In this document: one piece after another, positions 1 to 9,229 of the stretch
Layout: each line of letters begins with the position of its first letter
Position numbering within the stretch: the stretch's first letter is position 1
From: Marinibacterium sp050389775
Lineage (GTDB): Bacteria; Pseudomonadota; Alphaproteobacteria; Rhodobacterales; Rhodobacteraceae
Length of the DNA stretch: 64,000 bases
Assembly: GCF_050389775.1 (NCBI RefSeq)
Contig: NZ_CP177144.1
Span: 4,030,001 to 4,094,000 of the forward strand
Reading direction: 5' to 3'
Notes under the pieces: generated by a model
What the model was told of the DNA's origin: nothing
The model's database searches: none
The model's input: the letters and a program-made list of their open reading frames with translations, nothing else
Program-made: the position numbers and the translations under genes

Positions 1-93
1 TCCGGCCCGCCCATGAACCCGGTGACAGGTCGGGTCACCCCCCGGCCACCCCGAGAACCGCGCGGCGCGCCTGCAAGGGCGCGACAAGCAGGC

Positions 94-837
94 TCAGGCC
101 AGCTGTTCCATGACCTCGTCGGAAGCTTCGAAATTGGTCGTCACCCGCTGGACGTCGTCATCGTCCTCCAGCGCGTCGACCAGCTTCATCAGCTTCTGCA
201 TGTTGTCCAGGTCCATCTCGGTGGTCGTCGTGGGCTTCCACACCAGCTTGGTGCTTTCACTCTCGCCCAGCCCGGCTTCAAGCGCCGTGGCCACCTCGTT
301 GAGATCGGTGTCGGCGCACCAGATCACGTGGCCCTCGTCCGAGCTTTCCACGTCCTCTGCCCCGGCCTCGATCGCCGCTTCGAACACCGCGTCGGCATCG
401 CCGGCCTCGGCCGAATAGGTCACCTCGCCCTTGCGCTCGAACATGAAGCCCACCGAGCCGGTCTCGCCCAGGTTGCCGCCGTTCTTGGAAAAGGTCGACC
501 GCACGTTCGACGCCGTCCGGTTGCGGTTGTCGGTCATCGCCTCGACGATGATCGCCACGCCGTTCGGGCCATAGCCCTCGTAGCGGATTTCCTCGTATTC
601 CTCGCCGTCCCCGCCGGTGGCCTTCTTGATGGCCCGGTCGATGTTGTCCTTGGGCATCGACTGGCCCTTGGCTTCCTTCACCGCCAGGCGCAGGCGCGGG
701 TTCTTGTCGGGATCGGGGTCGCCCATCTTGGCGGCGACGGTGATTTCCTTGGACAGCTTCGAAAACAGCTTCGACCGGGCCGCGTCCTGGCGGCCTTTCC
801 GATGCTGGATGTTGGCCCATTTTGAATGGCCGGCCAT
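94..837 (-). CDS. yebC: YebC/PmpR family regulator
   Basis: A 247-residue cytoplasmic protein of the YebC/PmpR/TACO1 family. Members act as DNA-binding regulators, and newer work on the family links them to translation through stalling sequences. The N terminus carries the family hallmark MAGHSKWANIQHRKGRQD, followed by the NID-type segment and the PNGVAIIVE region near residue 95. The length equals the family norm (about 245), so it is intact. The start is the first ATG of the frame and begins exactly at the conserved motif. The C-terminal part is very acidic (DALEDDDD). It is transcribed toward the left window edge, so the gene that follows it is not visible. In many bacteria it precedes ruvC, but that cannot be tested here. 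Confidence 0.97.
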   Translation of the reverse strand: MAGHSKWANIQHRKGRQDAARSKLFSKLSKEITVAAKMGDPDPDKNPRLRLAVKEAKGQSMPKDNIDRAIKKATGGDGEEYEEIRYEGYGPNGVAIIVEAMTDNRNRTASNVRSTFSKNGGNLGETGSVGFMFERKGEVTYSAEAGDADAVFEAAIEAGAEDVESSDEGHVIWCADTDLNEVATALEAGLGESESTKLVWKPTTTTEMDLDNMQKLMKLVDALEDDDDVQRVTTNFEASDEVMEQLA

Positions 838-1496
838 GTGCTACTCTCCTGCGGACGTCTCGGGCTGAAATTCTGACGGTGCATATAGGCCAGCCCACCG
901 GCAAAGAGCAAGGGCGGCACAAGCGCCCCACCCCGTTCCGCGCGTCGAACCGTCCCGCGCCCTGGCAAAGCCGGGTGGCTACAACGGCAGACCATCCGCC
1001 TGTTCCTCCGGGCCTCGTCGTGTTTTTGCCAAGCCGCCCGTCGGCCGGATCGGTGCCCCCTCCGTGCCGCGCCGATCGATACCTCCGCCCTCACGGCCGC
1101 GCCGAGGTGCTGCACCGGCCCCCTGCTTCCCCTCATGCCCCCGTCTCACAGGCGCCAGGCCGTTGCGCCCACCTGTCCGGCCCATTCGTCCAGCTTCTCT
1201 GCAGGCCACCGCCGCCGCCATCTCCGCCGGCCCCTGGCCCATCGCGCCCGCCCCCCTGCTCCGGCCCGGCCCCTGCGGCCTCCCTGATGAAACGCCCCCG
1301 CGTCCCAACCAGCACGCCTCCGCCTCCAGCCCGTGCACCCGCGCAGTATACATGTGCATGCCAGCCCTTGCCCCCGGCGCCGAAGGCTGCAATTAACCAG
1401 ATGTTCCAATTCGTGCCGCGCCGTTTCCGGGGGGAGGCGGAGGCGTCTGGCGGACCGGTTCGGACAAACGAACACGACCTGATCCAGGACGACCAA
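838..1496. other. Divergent intergenic region yebC-gcd, no gene seen
   Basis: About 660 bases between the divergently transcribed yebC and gcd genes. The plus strand is strongly C-rich. Open frames cross it in several frames, but none has a recognisable domain or a ribosome-binding site. The long frame that runs into gcd from here is only an upstream extension of gcd. Promoters for both neighbours should lie here, but I cannot point to convincing -35/-10 boxes. Confidence 0.6.
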
Positions 1497-3905
1497 ATGA
1501 CCTTTACCTCCCCCTCTCTCTCGCGGCCCCTGACCGGGCTGCTCATCCTGCTGGGCCTTGTCCTGGCCCTGATGGGCCTGGGCCTGGCCATCGGCGGCGG
1601 CATGCTGATCGCCCGCGGCGGCAGCTGGTACTACCTGGCCATGGGCCTGGCCCTGATCGCCTCGGGCGCCGAGATCGCCCGCGGCTCGCGCCAGGGCGCG
1701 GTGATCTACACCCTGGCCTTCGTGGCCACCCTGGCCTGGGCCTGGTGGGAAGCCGGGCCGGATTTCTGGGCCCTGCACGCCCGCATCTTCACCTTCCTCG
1801 TGCTCTTCGTCGTGGTCATGGCCCTGCACCCGCTGACCCTGAAACGCGCCGGCCGCGCGCCGGCCACGGGCGCGTTCCTGACCCTGGCGGGCCTGGGCCT
1901 GGTGGGCGTCATCGCCATGGGCTGGGGCATGTTCCTGCCCCACGGCCGGCATGACATGACCCTGGCCACCGGCCAGGTTCCCCAGGCCGCCGACGCCCGG
2001 ACCGACTGGCCCGATTACGGCGCCGATGCCGATGGCACGCGCTTTGCCGCGCTGACCCAGATCACGCCCGATACCGTGCAGGACCTCGAAGTGGCCTGGA
2101 CGGTCCATACCGGCGACACTCCCGTCAGCCCCGGCGGCGGCGGGGCCGAAGACCAGGGCACACCCCTGATGGTCGGCAACGATCTCTACTTCTGCACGCC
2201 CAACAACACCGTGCTGTCGGTCAATGCCACGACCGGCGCCGAGAACTGGCGCCACGATTTCCCGACCGACACCCGGACCTGGGTGCGCTGCCGCGGGCTG
2301 GGCTACCTGGACACCACGGCCGCCCTGCCCCAGCCCACCCTGCCCGGTTCCACCCCGATCACACCGCTGGACACGACGATCGGCGCACCTTGCGCCCGGC
2401 GTATCTACATGAACACGATCGACGCCGTGCTGGTCGCGCTGGACGCCGAGACCGGCGAGCTGTGCCAGGATTTCGGCACCGCCGGCATGGTCGACCTCAA
2501 GGCCGGGCTGGGCGATGCCCAGTCGCCGCTCTATTCGCTGACCTCGGCGCCCACCGTCGCGGGCAGCACCATCGTCGTGGGCGGCCGGGTGGCCGACAAT
2601 GTCGCGCTGGACATGCCCGGCGGGGTGATCCGCGGCTTTGACGCCATCAGCGGCGAGATGCGGTGGGCCTTTGACCCGGGCAATCCCGACGACCGCGACG
2701 CGCCGGCTCCGGGCCAGATCTTTACCCGCTCGACGCCCAACGTCTGGGCGCCGATGACCTGGGATGCCGACAGCAACACGATCTACATGGGCGTGGGCAA
2801 CGCGGCCATCGACCTGTGGGGCGTCGCGCGCACCCCCGAGGACGAAGCCTATGGCGGCACGCTGCTGGCGCTGGATGCCACGACGGGCGACGAAAAATGG
2901 CGCTATCAGACCGTGCGCCACGACCTGTGGGATTACGACGTGCCGATGCAGCCGACGCTGATCGATTTCGACGGCACCCCGGCGCTTGTGGTCGGCACCA
3001 AGGTCGGCCAGCTCTTCGTCCTGGACCGGGTGACCGGCCAGCCCCTGACCCGGGTCGACGACATGCCCGTCAAGCCGGCAACGATCCCGAACGAGCGCTA
3101 TGCCACCACCCAGCCGGTGTCGGTGGGCATGCCCCAGATCGGGGCCGAACACCTGACCGAAGCCGACATGTGGGGCGCCACGCCCTTCGACCAGCTGATG
3201 TGCCGGGTGATCTTTCGGGGCTACCGCTATGACGGGCTGTTCACCGCGCCCGACACCGATTACTCGCTGTCCTATCCCGGCTCGCTGGGCGGGCTGAACT
3301 GGGGCGGGCTGTCCTATGATCCCACGGCCAACGTGCTCTTTGTCAACGACATGCGCCTGGGCCTGTGGGTCCACATGGAGCCCCAGGACACCGGGGCGCA
3401 GGCCTCGGACGGGTCGGAAGCGGTCAACGCGGGCATGGGCGCCGTGCCGCTCAAGGGCACGCCCTATTCGGTGATGAAGAACCGCTTCCTGTCGCCCCTG
3501 GGCATTCCCTGCCAGGAACCGCCCTTCGGCACGCTGACGGCCATCGACATGGACAGCCAGCAGGTGGCCTGGGAAGCGCCGCTGGGCACGGTGCAGGACA
3601 CGGTGCTCTTCGGGGTCAAGATGCGCCTGCCGCTGCCCGTGGGCATGCCGACGATCGGCGGGTCGCTGGCCACCCAGGGCGGGCTGGTGTTCTTCGCGGC
3701 GACCCAGGATTACTGGCTGCGCGCCTTCGACAGCGCCACCGGCAAGCAAGTCTGGAAGGCCCGGCTGCCGGTCGGCTCGCAGGGCACGCCGATTTCCTAT
3801 GTCTCGCCCGAGGATGGCCGGCAATACGTGGTGATCTCGGCCGGCGGCGCCCGGCAATCGCCGGACCGGGGCGATTACCTGATCGCCTTCGCCTTGCCGC
3901 AGTAA
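1497..3905 (+). CDS. gcd: Membrane-bound PQQ-dependent glucose/quinate/shikimate-type dehydrogenase
   Basis: An 802-residue quinoprotein dehydrogenase. Family members oxidise aldoses (or quinate/shikimate) in the periplasm with PQQ and pass electrons to ubiquinone. Residues 1 to about 145 contain five hydrophobic segments, as in the membrane anchor of Escherichia coli Gcd. The rest is the eight-bladed PQQ propeller, beginning around DWPDYGADADGTRFAAL (residues 170-186) and containing repeated TGxxxW blade motifs such as ATTGAENW and ATTGDEKWRY. The length matches the family (about 800). I chose ATG 1497 because it begins just before the first membrane helix; the frame is open some 225 codons further upstream, but that part has no family resemblance. 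No PQQ synthesis genes are visible, so the cofactor source is unknown. The substrate could be another sugar or quinate. Confidence 0.92.
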   Translation: MTFTSPSLSRPLTGLLILLGLVLALMGLGLAIGGGMLIARGGSWYYLAMGLALIASGAEIARGSRQGAVIYTLAFVATLAWAWWEAGPDFWALHARIFTFLVLFVVVMALHPLTLKRAGRAPATGAFLTLAGLGLVGVIAMGWGMFLPHGRHDMTLATGQVPQAADARTDWPDYGADADGTRFAALTQITPDTVQDLEVAWTVHTGDTPVSPGGGGAEDQGTPLMVGNDLYFCTPNNTVLSVNATTGAENWRHDFPTDTRTWVRCRGLGYLDTTAALPQPTLPGSTPITPLDTTIGAPCARRIYMNTIDAVLVALDAETGELCQDFGTAGMVDLKAGLGDAQSPLYSLTSAPTVAGSTIVVGGRVADNVALDMPGGVIRGFDAISGEMRWAFDPGNPDDRDAPAPGQIFTRSTPNVWAPMTWDADSNTIYMGVGNAAIDLWGVARTPEDEAYGGTLLALDATTGDEKWRYQTVRHDLWDYDVPMQPTLIDFDGTPALVVGTKVGQLFVLDRVTGQPLTRVDDMPVKPATIPNERYATTQPVSVGMPQIGAEHLTEADMWGATPFDQLMCRVIFRGYRYDGLFTAPDTDYSLSYPGSLGGLNWGGLSYDPTANVLFVNDMRLGLWVHMEPQDTGAQASDGSEAVNAGMGAVPLKGTPYSVMKNRFLSPLGIPCQEPPFGTLTAIDMDSQQVAWEAPLGTVQDTVLFGVKMRLPLPVGMPTIGGSLATQGGLVFFAATQDYWLRAFDSATGKQVWKARLPVGSQGTPISYVSPEDGRQYVVISAGGARQSPDRGDYLIAFALPQ

Positions 3906-3911
3906 GCCCCT

Positions 3912-3940
3912 GTCCGGCCCCCTCACCGAGGGGGCCGGAC
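3912..3940 (+). terminator. Hairpin after gcd
   Basis: A perfect 12-base-pair inverted repeat (GTCCGGCCCCCT and its complement) with a 5-base loop, starting a few bases after the gcd stop codon. It lacks a T run, so it is a strong hairpin that probably ends or stabilises the gcd transcript rather than a textbook terminator. Confidence 0.65.
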
Positions 3941-4014
3941 CCGCATGCGTCGCCCCTCGTTGGGCGACCGGCTTGCCATGCGCCGTCCCCCGTCCCGGGA
4001 ACCGGCCCCACTAA

Positions 4015-4142
4015 GCGCCCTTGCGCCCCTTGCGCCCTTGCGCCCTTGCGCCCTTGCGCCCTTGCGCCCTTGCGCCCTTGCGCCCTTGCGCCCTTGCGCC
4101 CTTGCGCCCTTGCGCCCTTGCGCCCTTGCGCCCTTGCGCCCT
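4015..4142. repeat. 8-bp tandem repeat (unit GCGCCCTT), about 16 copies
   Basis: The unit GCGCCCTT is repeated head to tail from 4015 to 4142. There is one copy, then one copy with an extra C (4023-4031), then 13 perfect copies, then a truncated copy. It lies between the gcd hairpin and the SLC13 gene, in non-coding DNA. The flanks 3941-4014 and 4143-4386 hold no recognisable gene. Because 8 is not a multiple of 3, each strand reads through it as an 8-residue peptide repeat (LRPCALAP on plus, KGARAQGR on minus), which explains the many overlapping open frames here. Confidence 0.95.
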
Positions 4143-4386
4143 GAAGATCGGCCTACAATCCGCCCCTTGGTCAATGGGCCCGCCCTGCAAATGTCCGTCC
4201 CTCGGCCCGGTGTCGGCCCTTCTCCCCCGAATGCTCCGCCCCGGACCCGCAAATCCCAGCGGCCGGAACCCCCGCCCCCGTCGCGGCGTTGATGTCCGAC
4301 CGGGGTATGCAGCGGCCTGGCGGTTGCCCTTTGGGCGCCCGGCCGCTTTGATGCCCCCGACGCAGGCGAAAAGGGGCAGATGCCGC

Positions 4387-6159
4387 ATGACCACCGACCA
4401 GATCATCGTCTTTGCCCTCTTCGCGGCGGTCTTCGCCCTGCTGCTCTGGGGCCGGTTCCGCTATGACCTCGTGGCCTTTGGCGCACTGCTGGCCGGGGTT
4501 GTCCTGGGCGTCGTGCCCACCGAAGAGGCCTTTTCCGGCTTTGGCCATCCGGCCACGATCGTCGTGGCGCTGGTGCTGGTCGTGTCGGCCGGGCTGGTGC
4601 GTTCGGGCGCGGTGTTCCTGATCACCCGCACGCTGGTCGATTCCAGCCGCGGAGTGTTTCGACACATTGCCATGATGGGCGGCGTGGGCGCGGTGCTCTC
4701 GGCCTTCATGAACAACGTGGCCGCCCTGGCCCTGCTGATGCCCGTCGACATCCAGACCGCGCGCAAGGCCGGGCGCAGCCCGGCGACGACCCTGATGCCC
4801 CTGAGCTTCGCGACGATCCTGGGCGGGATGGTCACGCTGATCGGCACGCCGCCCAACATCATCATCGCCTCGATCCGCCAGCAGACCCTGGGCCAGAGCT
4901 ATGGCATGTTCGATTTCGCCCCCGTCGGCGGGCTGGCCGCCCTGGCCGGGCTGGCCTTTGTCGCGCTGGTCGGCTGGCGGCTGATCCCGGCGCGCGACAG
5001 CGGCGCGGGGGGCGAGGACATGCTGTCACCCTACGTGGCCGAACTGACCGTGCCCGAGGGCAGCGCCCATATCGGCAAGCGCCTGGCCGAGCTGGAAGAC
5101 GCGGCGGCCAAGACCGACGTGGCCCTGCTGGGCCTGATCCGCGATGGCAAGCGGCTCTATGGCCGGGCCCGGCGCAGCCTGCTCAAGGCCGGCGACACGC
5201 TGGTGCTCGAAGCCCTGCCCGAGGCGCTGGACGAATTCCGCACGGCGCTGGACCTGGCCTTTTCCGACAGCCAGCGCGAGGAACGGCTGAAGGCCGCGGG
5301 CGACGGGCTGGAGGTCATCGAGGTCGTGGTGCCCGAAAGTGCGCGGATCAACGGGCGCACGGCCCAGGGGCTGGGGCTGAACTGGCGCCAGAACACCGTG
5401 CTGATGGGCATTTCCCGCCAGGGCGCGCGGATCACCCGGTCGGTGCGCCAGACCGAGGTCATGGCCGGCGACATCCTGCTGCTGCTCTGCCCGCGCGAAA
5501 CCGGGGCGCATGTGACCGAATGGCTGGGCTGCCTGCCACTGGCCACGCGGGGCCTGTCCGTCACCCAGAATGACAAGACCTGGCTGGCCATCGGGCTGTT
5601 TGCGGCGGCCGTGCTGGCGGCCAGCGTCGGGCTGGTCGATTTGCCCATCGCCCTGGGGCTGGTCGTCGTGGGCTTCGTGCTGACCCGCATCGTGCCCATC
5701 GCCGAACTCTACACCCATATCGAATGGCCGGTCGTCGTGCTGCTGGGCTCGATGATCCCGCTCGGCCTGGCCCTCGAAAGCACCGGCGGCACCGAGCTGA
5801 TCGCCGGCACGCTGGTGCGCCTGACCGACGGCCTGCCAGCCTGGGCCATCCTGACGGTGCTGATGGTGGTGACGATGACCCTGTCGGACGTGCTGAACAA
5901 CACGGCCACCACGATCGTCGCGGCACCGGTCGGCATCCAGATGGCGGCCACGCTCGATGTTTCGGCCGACCCGTTCCTGATGGCCGTGGCGGTGGCCGCG
6001 TCCTCGGCCTTCCTCACGCCGATCGGCCACAAGAACAACACGTTGATCCTCGGGCCCGGCGGCTATCGCTTCGGGGATTACTGGCGGATGGGCCTGCCGC
6101 TGGAGTTGCTGATCATCGCCGTGTCGATCCCGGCCATCCTGCTCTTCTGGCCCTTCTGA
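4387..6159 (+). CDS. SLC13-family permease with two TrkA-C (RCK-C) domains
   Basis: A 590-residue inner-membrane transporter of the SLC13/DASS type. Family members move sulfate, dicarboxylates or similar anions with sodium; the substrate cannot be read from the sequence. Visible parts are an N-terminal membrane bundle (about residues 1-200) with the family signature LIGTPPNIIIAS, two soluble TrkA-C domains at roughly 212-290 and 306-373, and a C-terminal membrane bundle with LNNTATTIV and FLTPIGHKNN. ATG 4387 was chosen because GAAAAGGGGCAG lies just upstream as a ribosome-binding site; the frame extends upstream only through the 8-bp repeat. A second, related permease faces it at 6363-8150. 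Confidence 0.92.
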   Translation: MTTDQIIVFALFAAVFALLLWGRFRYDLVAFGALLAGVVLGVVPTEEAFSGFGHPATIVVALVLVVSAGLVRSGAVFLITRTLVDSSRGVFRHIAMMGGVGAVLSAFMNNVAALALLMPVDIQTARKAGRSPATTLMPLSFATILGGMVTLIGTPPNIIIASIRQQTLGQSYGMFDFAPVGGLAALAGLAFVALVGWRLIPARDSGAGGEDMLSPYVAELTVPEGSAHIGKRLAELEDAAAKTDVALLGLIRDGKRLYGRARRSLLKAGDTLVLEALPEALDEFRTALDLAFSDSQREERLKAAGDGLEVIEVVVPESARINGRTAQGLGLNWRQNTVLMGISRQGARITRSVRQTEVMAGDILLLLCPRETGAHVTEWLGCLPLATRGLSVTQNDKTWLAIGLFAAAVLAASVGLVDLPIALGLVVVGFVLTRIVPIAELYTHIEWPVVVLLGSMIPLGLALESTGGTELIAGTLVRLTDGLPAWAILTVLMVVTMTLSDVLNNTATTIVAAPVGIQMAATLDVSADPFLMAVAVAASSAFLTPIGHKNNTLILGPGGYRFGDYWRMGLPLELLIIAVSIPAILLFWPF

Positions 6160-6198
6160 CGCCCCCGCCCGGCACCTGCGCTGATGGCACCTGCGGAC

Positions 6199-6262
6199 GG
6201 TATTTAGGACCAAGAAGAAGACAGGAGCGCGCGCCCATGTCTTCTTCTTGGTCTCAAATACC
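6199..6262. repeat. Dispersed palindrome, family A, copy 1 (likely two-way terminator)
   Basis: Two 25-base arms (6199-6223 and 6238-6262) match each other at 23 of 25 positions as an inverted repeat. The purine-rich left arm contains GACCAAGAAGAAGACA, and the loop is GC-rich (GGAGCGCGCGCCCA). It lies between two convergent permease genes, where a two-way terminator is expected. A close relative of the element is at 54825-54889. Confidence 0.85.
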
Positions 6263-6362
6263 CGACGCACCGCCCGCGCCTGGCACGCGGCCCGAGAAAA
6301 GGGAACTGCCGCCTGTGGCCCGGGGCGCCGCGAGCCCGCCCGGGAAGGGCGGGAGAGCTCGG

Positions 6363-8150
6363 TCAGGGCAGGTCGAGCGGCCAGATCAGCGGGATCAGGG
6401 CCGAGACCAGCATGCCCATGGTCAGGTTCAGCGGGATGCCGACCTTCATGAAATCCGTGAACCGGTATCCGCCCGGACCATAGACCAGCATGTTGGTCTG
6501 GTAGCCGATCGGCGTGGCAAAAGACGCCGAGGCCGCGATCATCACCGCCACGACCAGCGGCCGGGGATCAACCCCCAGCGCCTGGGCCAGGCCGATGGCA
6601 ATCGGCGTGACCACCACGGCCACGGCATTGTTCGACACCAGCTCGGTCAGCACCGAAGTCAGCAGGTACACCGCCCAGACCACCAGCCCGGCAGGCATCA
6701 TCGACAGGAACGGCGCCACCCAGCCCACGATCATCTCGACCGCGCCCGAACTTTCCAGCGCCGCCCCGATGGCCAACATCGAAAAGATCAGCGCCAGCAG
6801 GCGCCCGTCGACGAAGGAAAACGCCTCGTCGGCATCGATGCACTTGGTCACCAGCACCAGGGCCACGGCCAGGATCGACAGCATCAGGATCGGCGCCACA
6901 CCCAGCGCCGCCAGCACGACGATGCCGACCAGCGCGCCGATGGCAATCGGCGCATGGCTCCGCCGGAACGCCCGGGCCGAGGGCTTCGACACGTCGACCA
7001 GGTCCATCTCCGCGGCCAGGCGCTGGATATCTTCCGGCGCGCCTTCCAGCAGCAGCGTGTCGCCCACGCGCACGACCAGGTCGTCCAGTTGGCGGCCGAT
7101 GTTCTGGTTGCGCCGATGGGCCGCCAGGGCATAGACCCCGAACCGCCGGCGCAGGCGCATCGAGCCCAGCGACCGGCCGACCATGCGGCAGCCCGGAGTG
7201 ATCAGCACCTCGACCGTCTCGGTGGCCACGGCCGACACCTGGTCGACCCGCTTCAGCTCCTTGTTGCGCTGCAGGCTGAGCAATTCGGTGATCTGCGTGC
7301 GCAGCACGACCCGGTCGCCGACCTGCAGCACCACGTCCTCGAGATTGCGCCGCAGCGAGGCATCGCCGCGCACGACGTCGACCAGCCGCACGCCTTCGCG
7401 CTTGAACAGCTGCACGCCCAGCACCTCGCGGCCGATCAGGTTGCTGTCGGGCGGGATGACGGCCTCGGTGAAGAACTTCATCCGGCTGCGGTCGCTCAGC
7501 AGCGTGGCCATGGAATCGCGGTCGGGCAGCAGGCGCGCGCCGATGAAATAGAGATAGATCATTCCCCAGGCCACGACGACCAGGCCGATGGGCGTGACCT
7601 CGAAGATCGTGAAGGGCTCCATGCCCTTGCTGCGCGCCACGCCGTCGACCAACAGGTTGGTCGACGTGCCGATCAGCGTCAGCGTGCCGCCCATGATCGC
7701 CGCATAGCTCAGCGGGATCAGCAGCTTGGACGCCGTGATGCCCAGCGAGCGCGAGATCTGGATGACCACCGGGATCATCACCACGACCACCGGCGTGTTC
7801 GACACGAAGGCCGAGGCCAGGATGACAAAGGCCCCCAGCAGGGCCACGGCCATGCGCGGATTGCCCGCGGCCTGGCCCTGGGCCAGCGTGGTGAAGGCAT
7901 CCAGCGCGCCTGTGCGCACCAGCGCGCCCATGATCAGGAACATCGCGGCAATGGTCCATGGCGCGGGGTTGGCCAGCACCGGCAGGGCATCCGCATAGGG
8001 CAGCACGCCGGTGATCAGCATCAGCGACACACCGCACAGGGCGACCACCTCGGCCGGAAGCCTTTCGCGCAGGAAGGCCGCGAACATGCCGGCCACGATC
8101 AGGAGGGCCAGGAAGGCCTGGCCGGTCTCACTCAATTGAATAAGCTGCAT
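6363..8150 (-). CDS. SLC13-family permease with two TrkA-C (RCK-C) domains
   Basis: A 595-residue permease with the same architecture as the gene at 4387-6159. It has N-terminal membrane helices with LIGTSTNLLVDG, two TrkA-C domains at about residues 221-295 and 303-382, and C-terminal helices with VSNNAVAVVVTPIAIG and FATPIGYQTNMLVYGPGG. The GTSTN form of the signature resembles the sulfate/thiosulfate-type members annotated in Rhodobacteraceae, but this is only suggestive. Sequence similarity to the facing gene is clear at motifs but low overall, so they are old paralogues rather than a recent duplication. No good ribosome-binding site precedes the ATG. It lies 38 bases after the DMT exporter gene on the same strand and may be cotranscribed with it. 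Confidence 0.92.
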   Translation of the reverse strand: MQLIQLSETGQAFLALLIVAGMFAAFLRERLPAEVVALCGVSLMLITGVLPYADALPVLANPAPWTIAAMFLIMGALVRTGALDAFTTLAQGQAAGNPRMAVALLGAFVILASAFVSNTPVVVVMIPVVIQISRSLGITASKLLIPLSYAAIMGGTLTLIGTSTNLLVDGVARSKGMEPFTIFEVTPIGLVVVAWGMIYLYFIGARLLPDRDSMATLLSDRSRMKFFTEAVIPPDSNLIGREVLGVQLFKREGVRLVDVVRGDASLRRNLEDVVLQVGDRVVLRTQITELLSLQRNKELKRVDQVSAVATETVEVLITPGCRMVGRSLGSMRLRRRFGVYALAAHRRNQNIGRQLDDLVVRVGDTLLLEGAPEDIQRLAAEMDLVDVSKPSARAFRRSHAPIAIGALVGIVVLAALGVAPILMLSILAVALVLVTKCIDADEAFSFVDGRLLALIFSMLAIGAALESSGAVEMIVGWVAPFLSMMPAGLVVWAVYLLTSVLTELVSNNAVAVVVTPIAIGLAQALGVDPRPLVVAVMIAASASFATPIGYQTNMLVYGPGGYRFTDFMKVGIPLNLTMGMLVSALIPLIWPLDLP

Positions 8151-8188
8151 ATTAAGTTGTGGTCTGCAATATCCTCGGGCCCTGACGT

Positions 8189-9145
8189 CTAGGACGCCCG
8201 GGCCTCAGTTTCCCCTATTGGACCGTCCTCTGCAAGCGCCTGTTGACGCCGGGGCTGCACCAGGAAGATCCCGCCCAGGACAAGGGCAAAGGCCAGCCAG
8301 ATGAACGGCGAATACCGTTCCCCCAGGAAGACCAGCGACGCGATGACCCCGAAGGCCGTGACGAGGTAGGACACCTGGACGGCAAAGACCGCCCCGGCCA
8401 GGCCCACCAGCCAGACATAGCCCGAATAGGCCATGATCGAGATCAGCGCATAGAACACCAGGGCCGTCTCGGCCGCGCCATAGCTGCGCAGCGGCGAGAT
8501 GAACTGCCCGCTGACCAGCGCCGCGGGCAGCACCAGCACGGCGCTGACCAGACAGGCGCCCAGCATGGTCTGGAACGGGTCCAGCCCGGCGGTGCCCCAG
8601 CGGGCGACGTAATTGCCCTCGACGGCATAACACAGCGGGGCGATCAGCGCGACGGGGATCCAGATCAGCATGGCCGGGTCGGGCAGGCTGGCATCGGGCA
8701 GGATCAGGATCAACGTGCCGGCCAGGCCCAGGGCCAGGCCGATGGCCCGCCGCCAGGCAAAGCGTTCCAACCCAAGGGCCATGGCAATGGGAAAGGCCAG
8801 CATGGGCACCAGCGAGATGACGATGGCCATGACCCCGGCAGGCAGGTGGGCGATGGCCGCGTAGAAGGCCGCGCTTGGCACCAGCGTGCCGCAGAAGGCC
8901 ATGACGATCCAGGTCCGCCATTGCGCCCCGCCCCGGGCGATCGGCCGGGCCCGGGCCAGGTTGATTCCCGCCAGCAGCGTGGCCCCGATGACCGATTGCC
9001 AGAAGATCAGGCCGAAATGCTCGAACCCGGTGCTGACTGCCGTTTTCGACAGGGGCATGGTCAGCCCCCAGCCCAGCCCGATGAAGAGCATCCCCGCGAA
9101 GGCCAGCGCCCGGGTCTTGCCCGGCGCGTGTTCGGCGCCGGGCAT
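8189..9145 (-). CDS. DMT-superfamily (EamA) metabolite exporter
   Basis: A 318-residue membrane protein with two EamA repeats and about ten hydrophobic segments, the first at GMLFIGLGWGLTMPLSK and the last ending FLVQPRR. EamA proteins export or exchange small metabolites; no substrate can be given. ATG 9145 (MPGAEHAPGK) puts the start about a dozen residues before the first helix and has a weak GGATGGGG ahead of it. A GTG at 9184 would add 13 residues and would overlap the stop of a repeat-containing frame by 4 bases (GTGA). The SLC13 permease gene follows 38 bases downstream. Confidence 0.88.
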   Translation of the reverse strand: MPGAEHAPGKTRALAFAGMLFIGLGWGLTMPLSKTAVSTGFEHFGLIFWQSVIGATLLAGINLARARPIARGGAQWRTWIVMAFCGTLVPSAAFYAAIAHLPAGVMAIVISLVPMLAFPIAMALGLERFAWRRAIGLALGLAGTLILILPDASLPDPAMLIWIPVALIAPLCYAVEGNYVARWGTAGLDPFQTMLGACLVSAVLVLPAALVSGQFISPLRSYGAAETALVFYALISIMAYSGYVWLVGLAGAVFAVQVSYLVTAFGVIASLVFLGERYSPFIWLAFALVLGGIFLVQPRRQQALAEDGPIGETEARAS

Positions 9146-9229
9146 GGGTGCCCCATCCGTGGCCTGCCGGTCGGCCGGGCTCACGCGCCGAGCCCCCGGT
9201 TTGATTGTGCCGCCGGCGGTGCGTGCGGT

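Noticed and set aside
822..1496. N-terminal extension of gcd by 225 codons
   Set aside because: Pro/Ala/Arg-rich, no similarity to the family, and overlaps the yebC promoter. ATG 1497 gives the normal protein length.
1146..3926. A 926-codon open frame on the minus strand opposite gcd
   Set aside because: No domain and composition of an antisense shadow; gcd on the plus strand is unmistakable.
4015..4142. CRISPR array
   Set aside because: The 8-bp units are directly joined with no spacers, and there are no cas genes.
4021..4386. N-terminal extension of the first SLC13 permease through the 8-bp repeat
   Set aside because: The extension is a repeat peptide with no family counterpart, and ATG 4387 has a good ribosome-binding site.
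5724..8192. An 822-codon plus-strand frame across the second permease
   Set aside because: Rich in Gln, His and Arg, as antisense frames of GC-rich genes are. The minus-strand permease explains the region.
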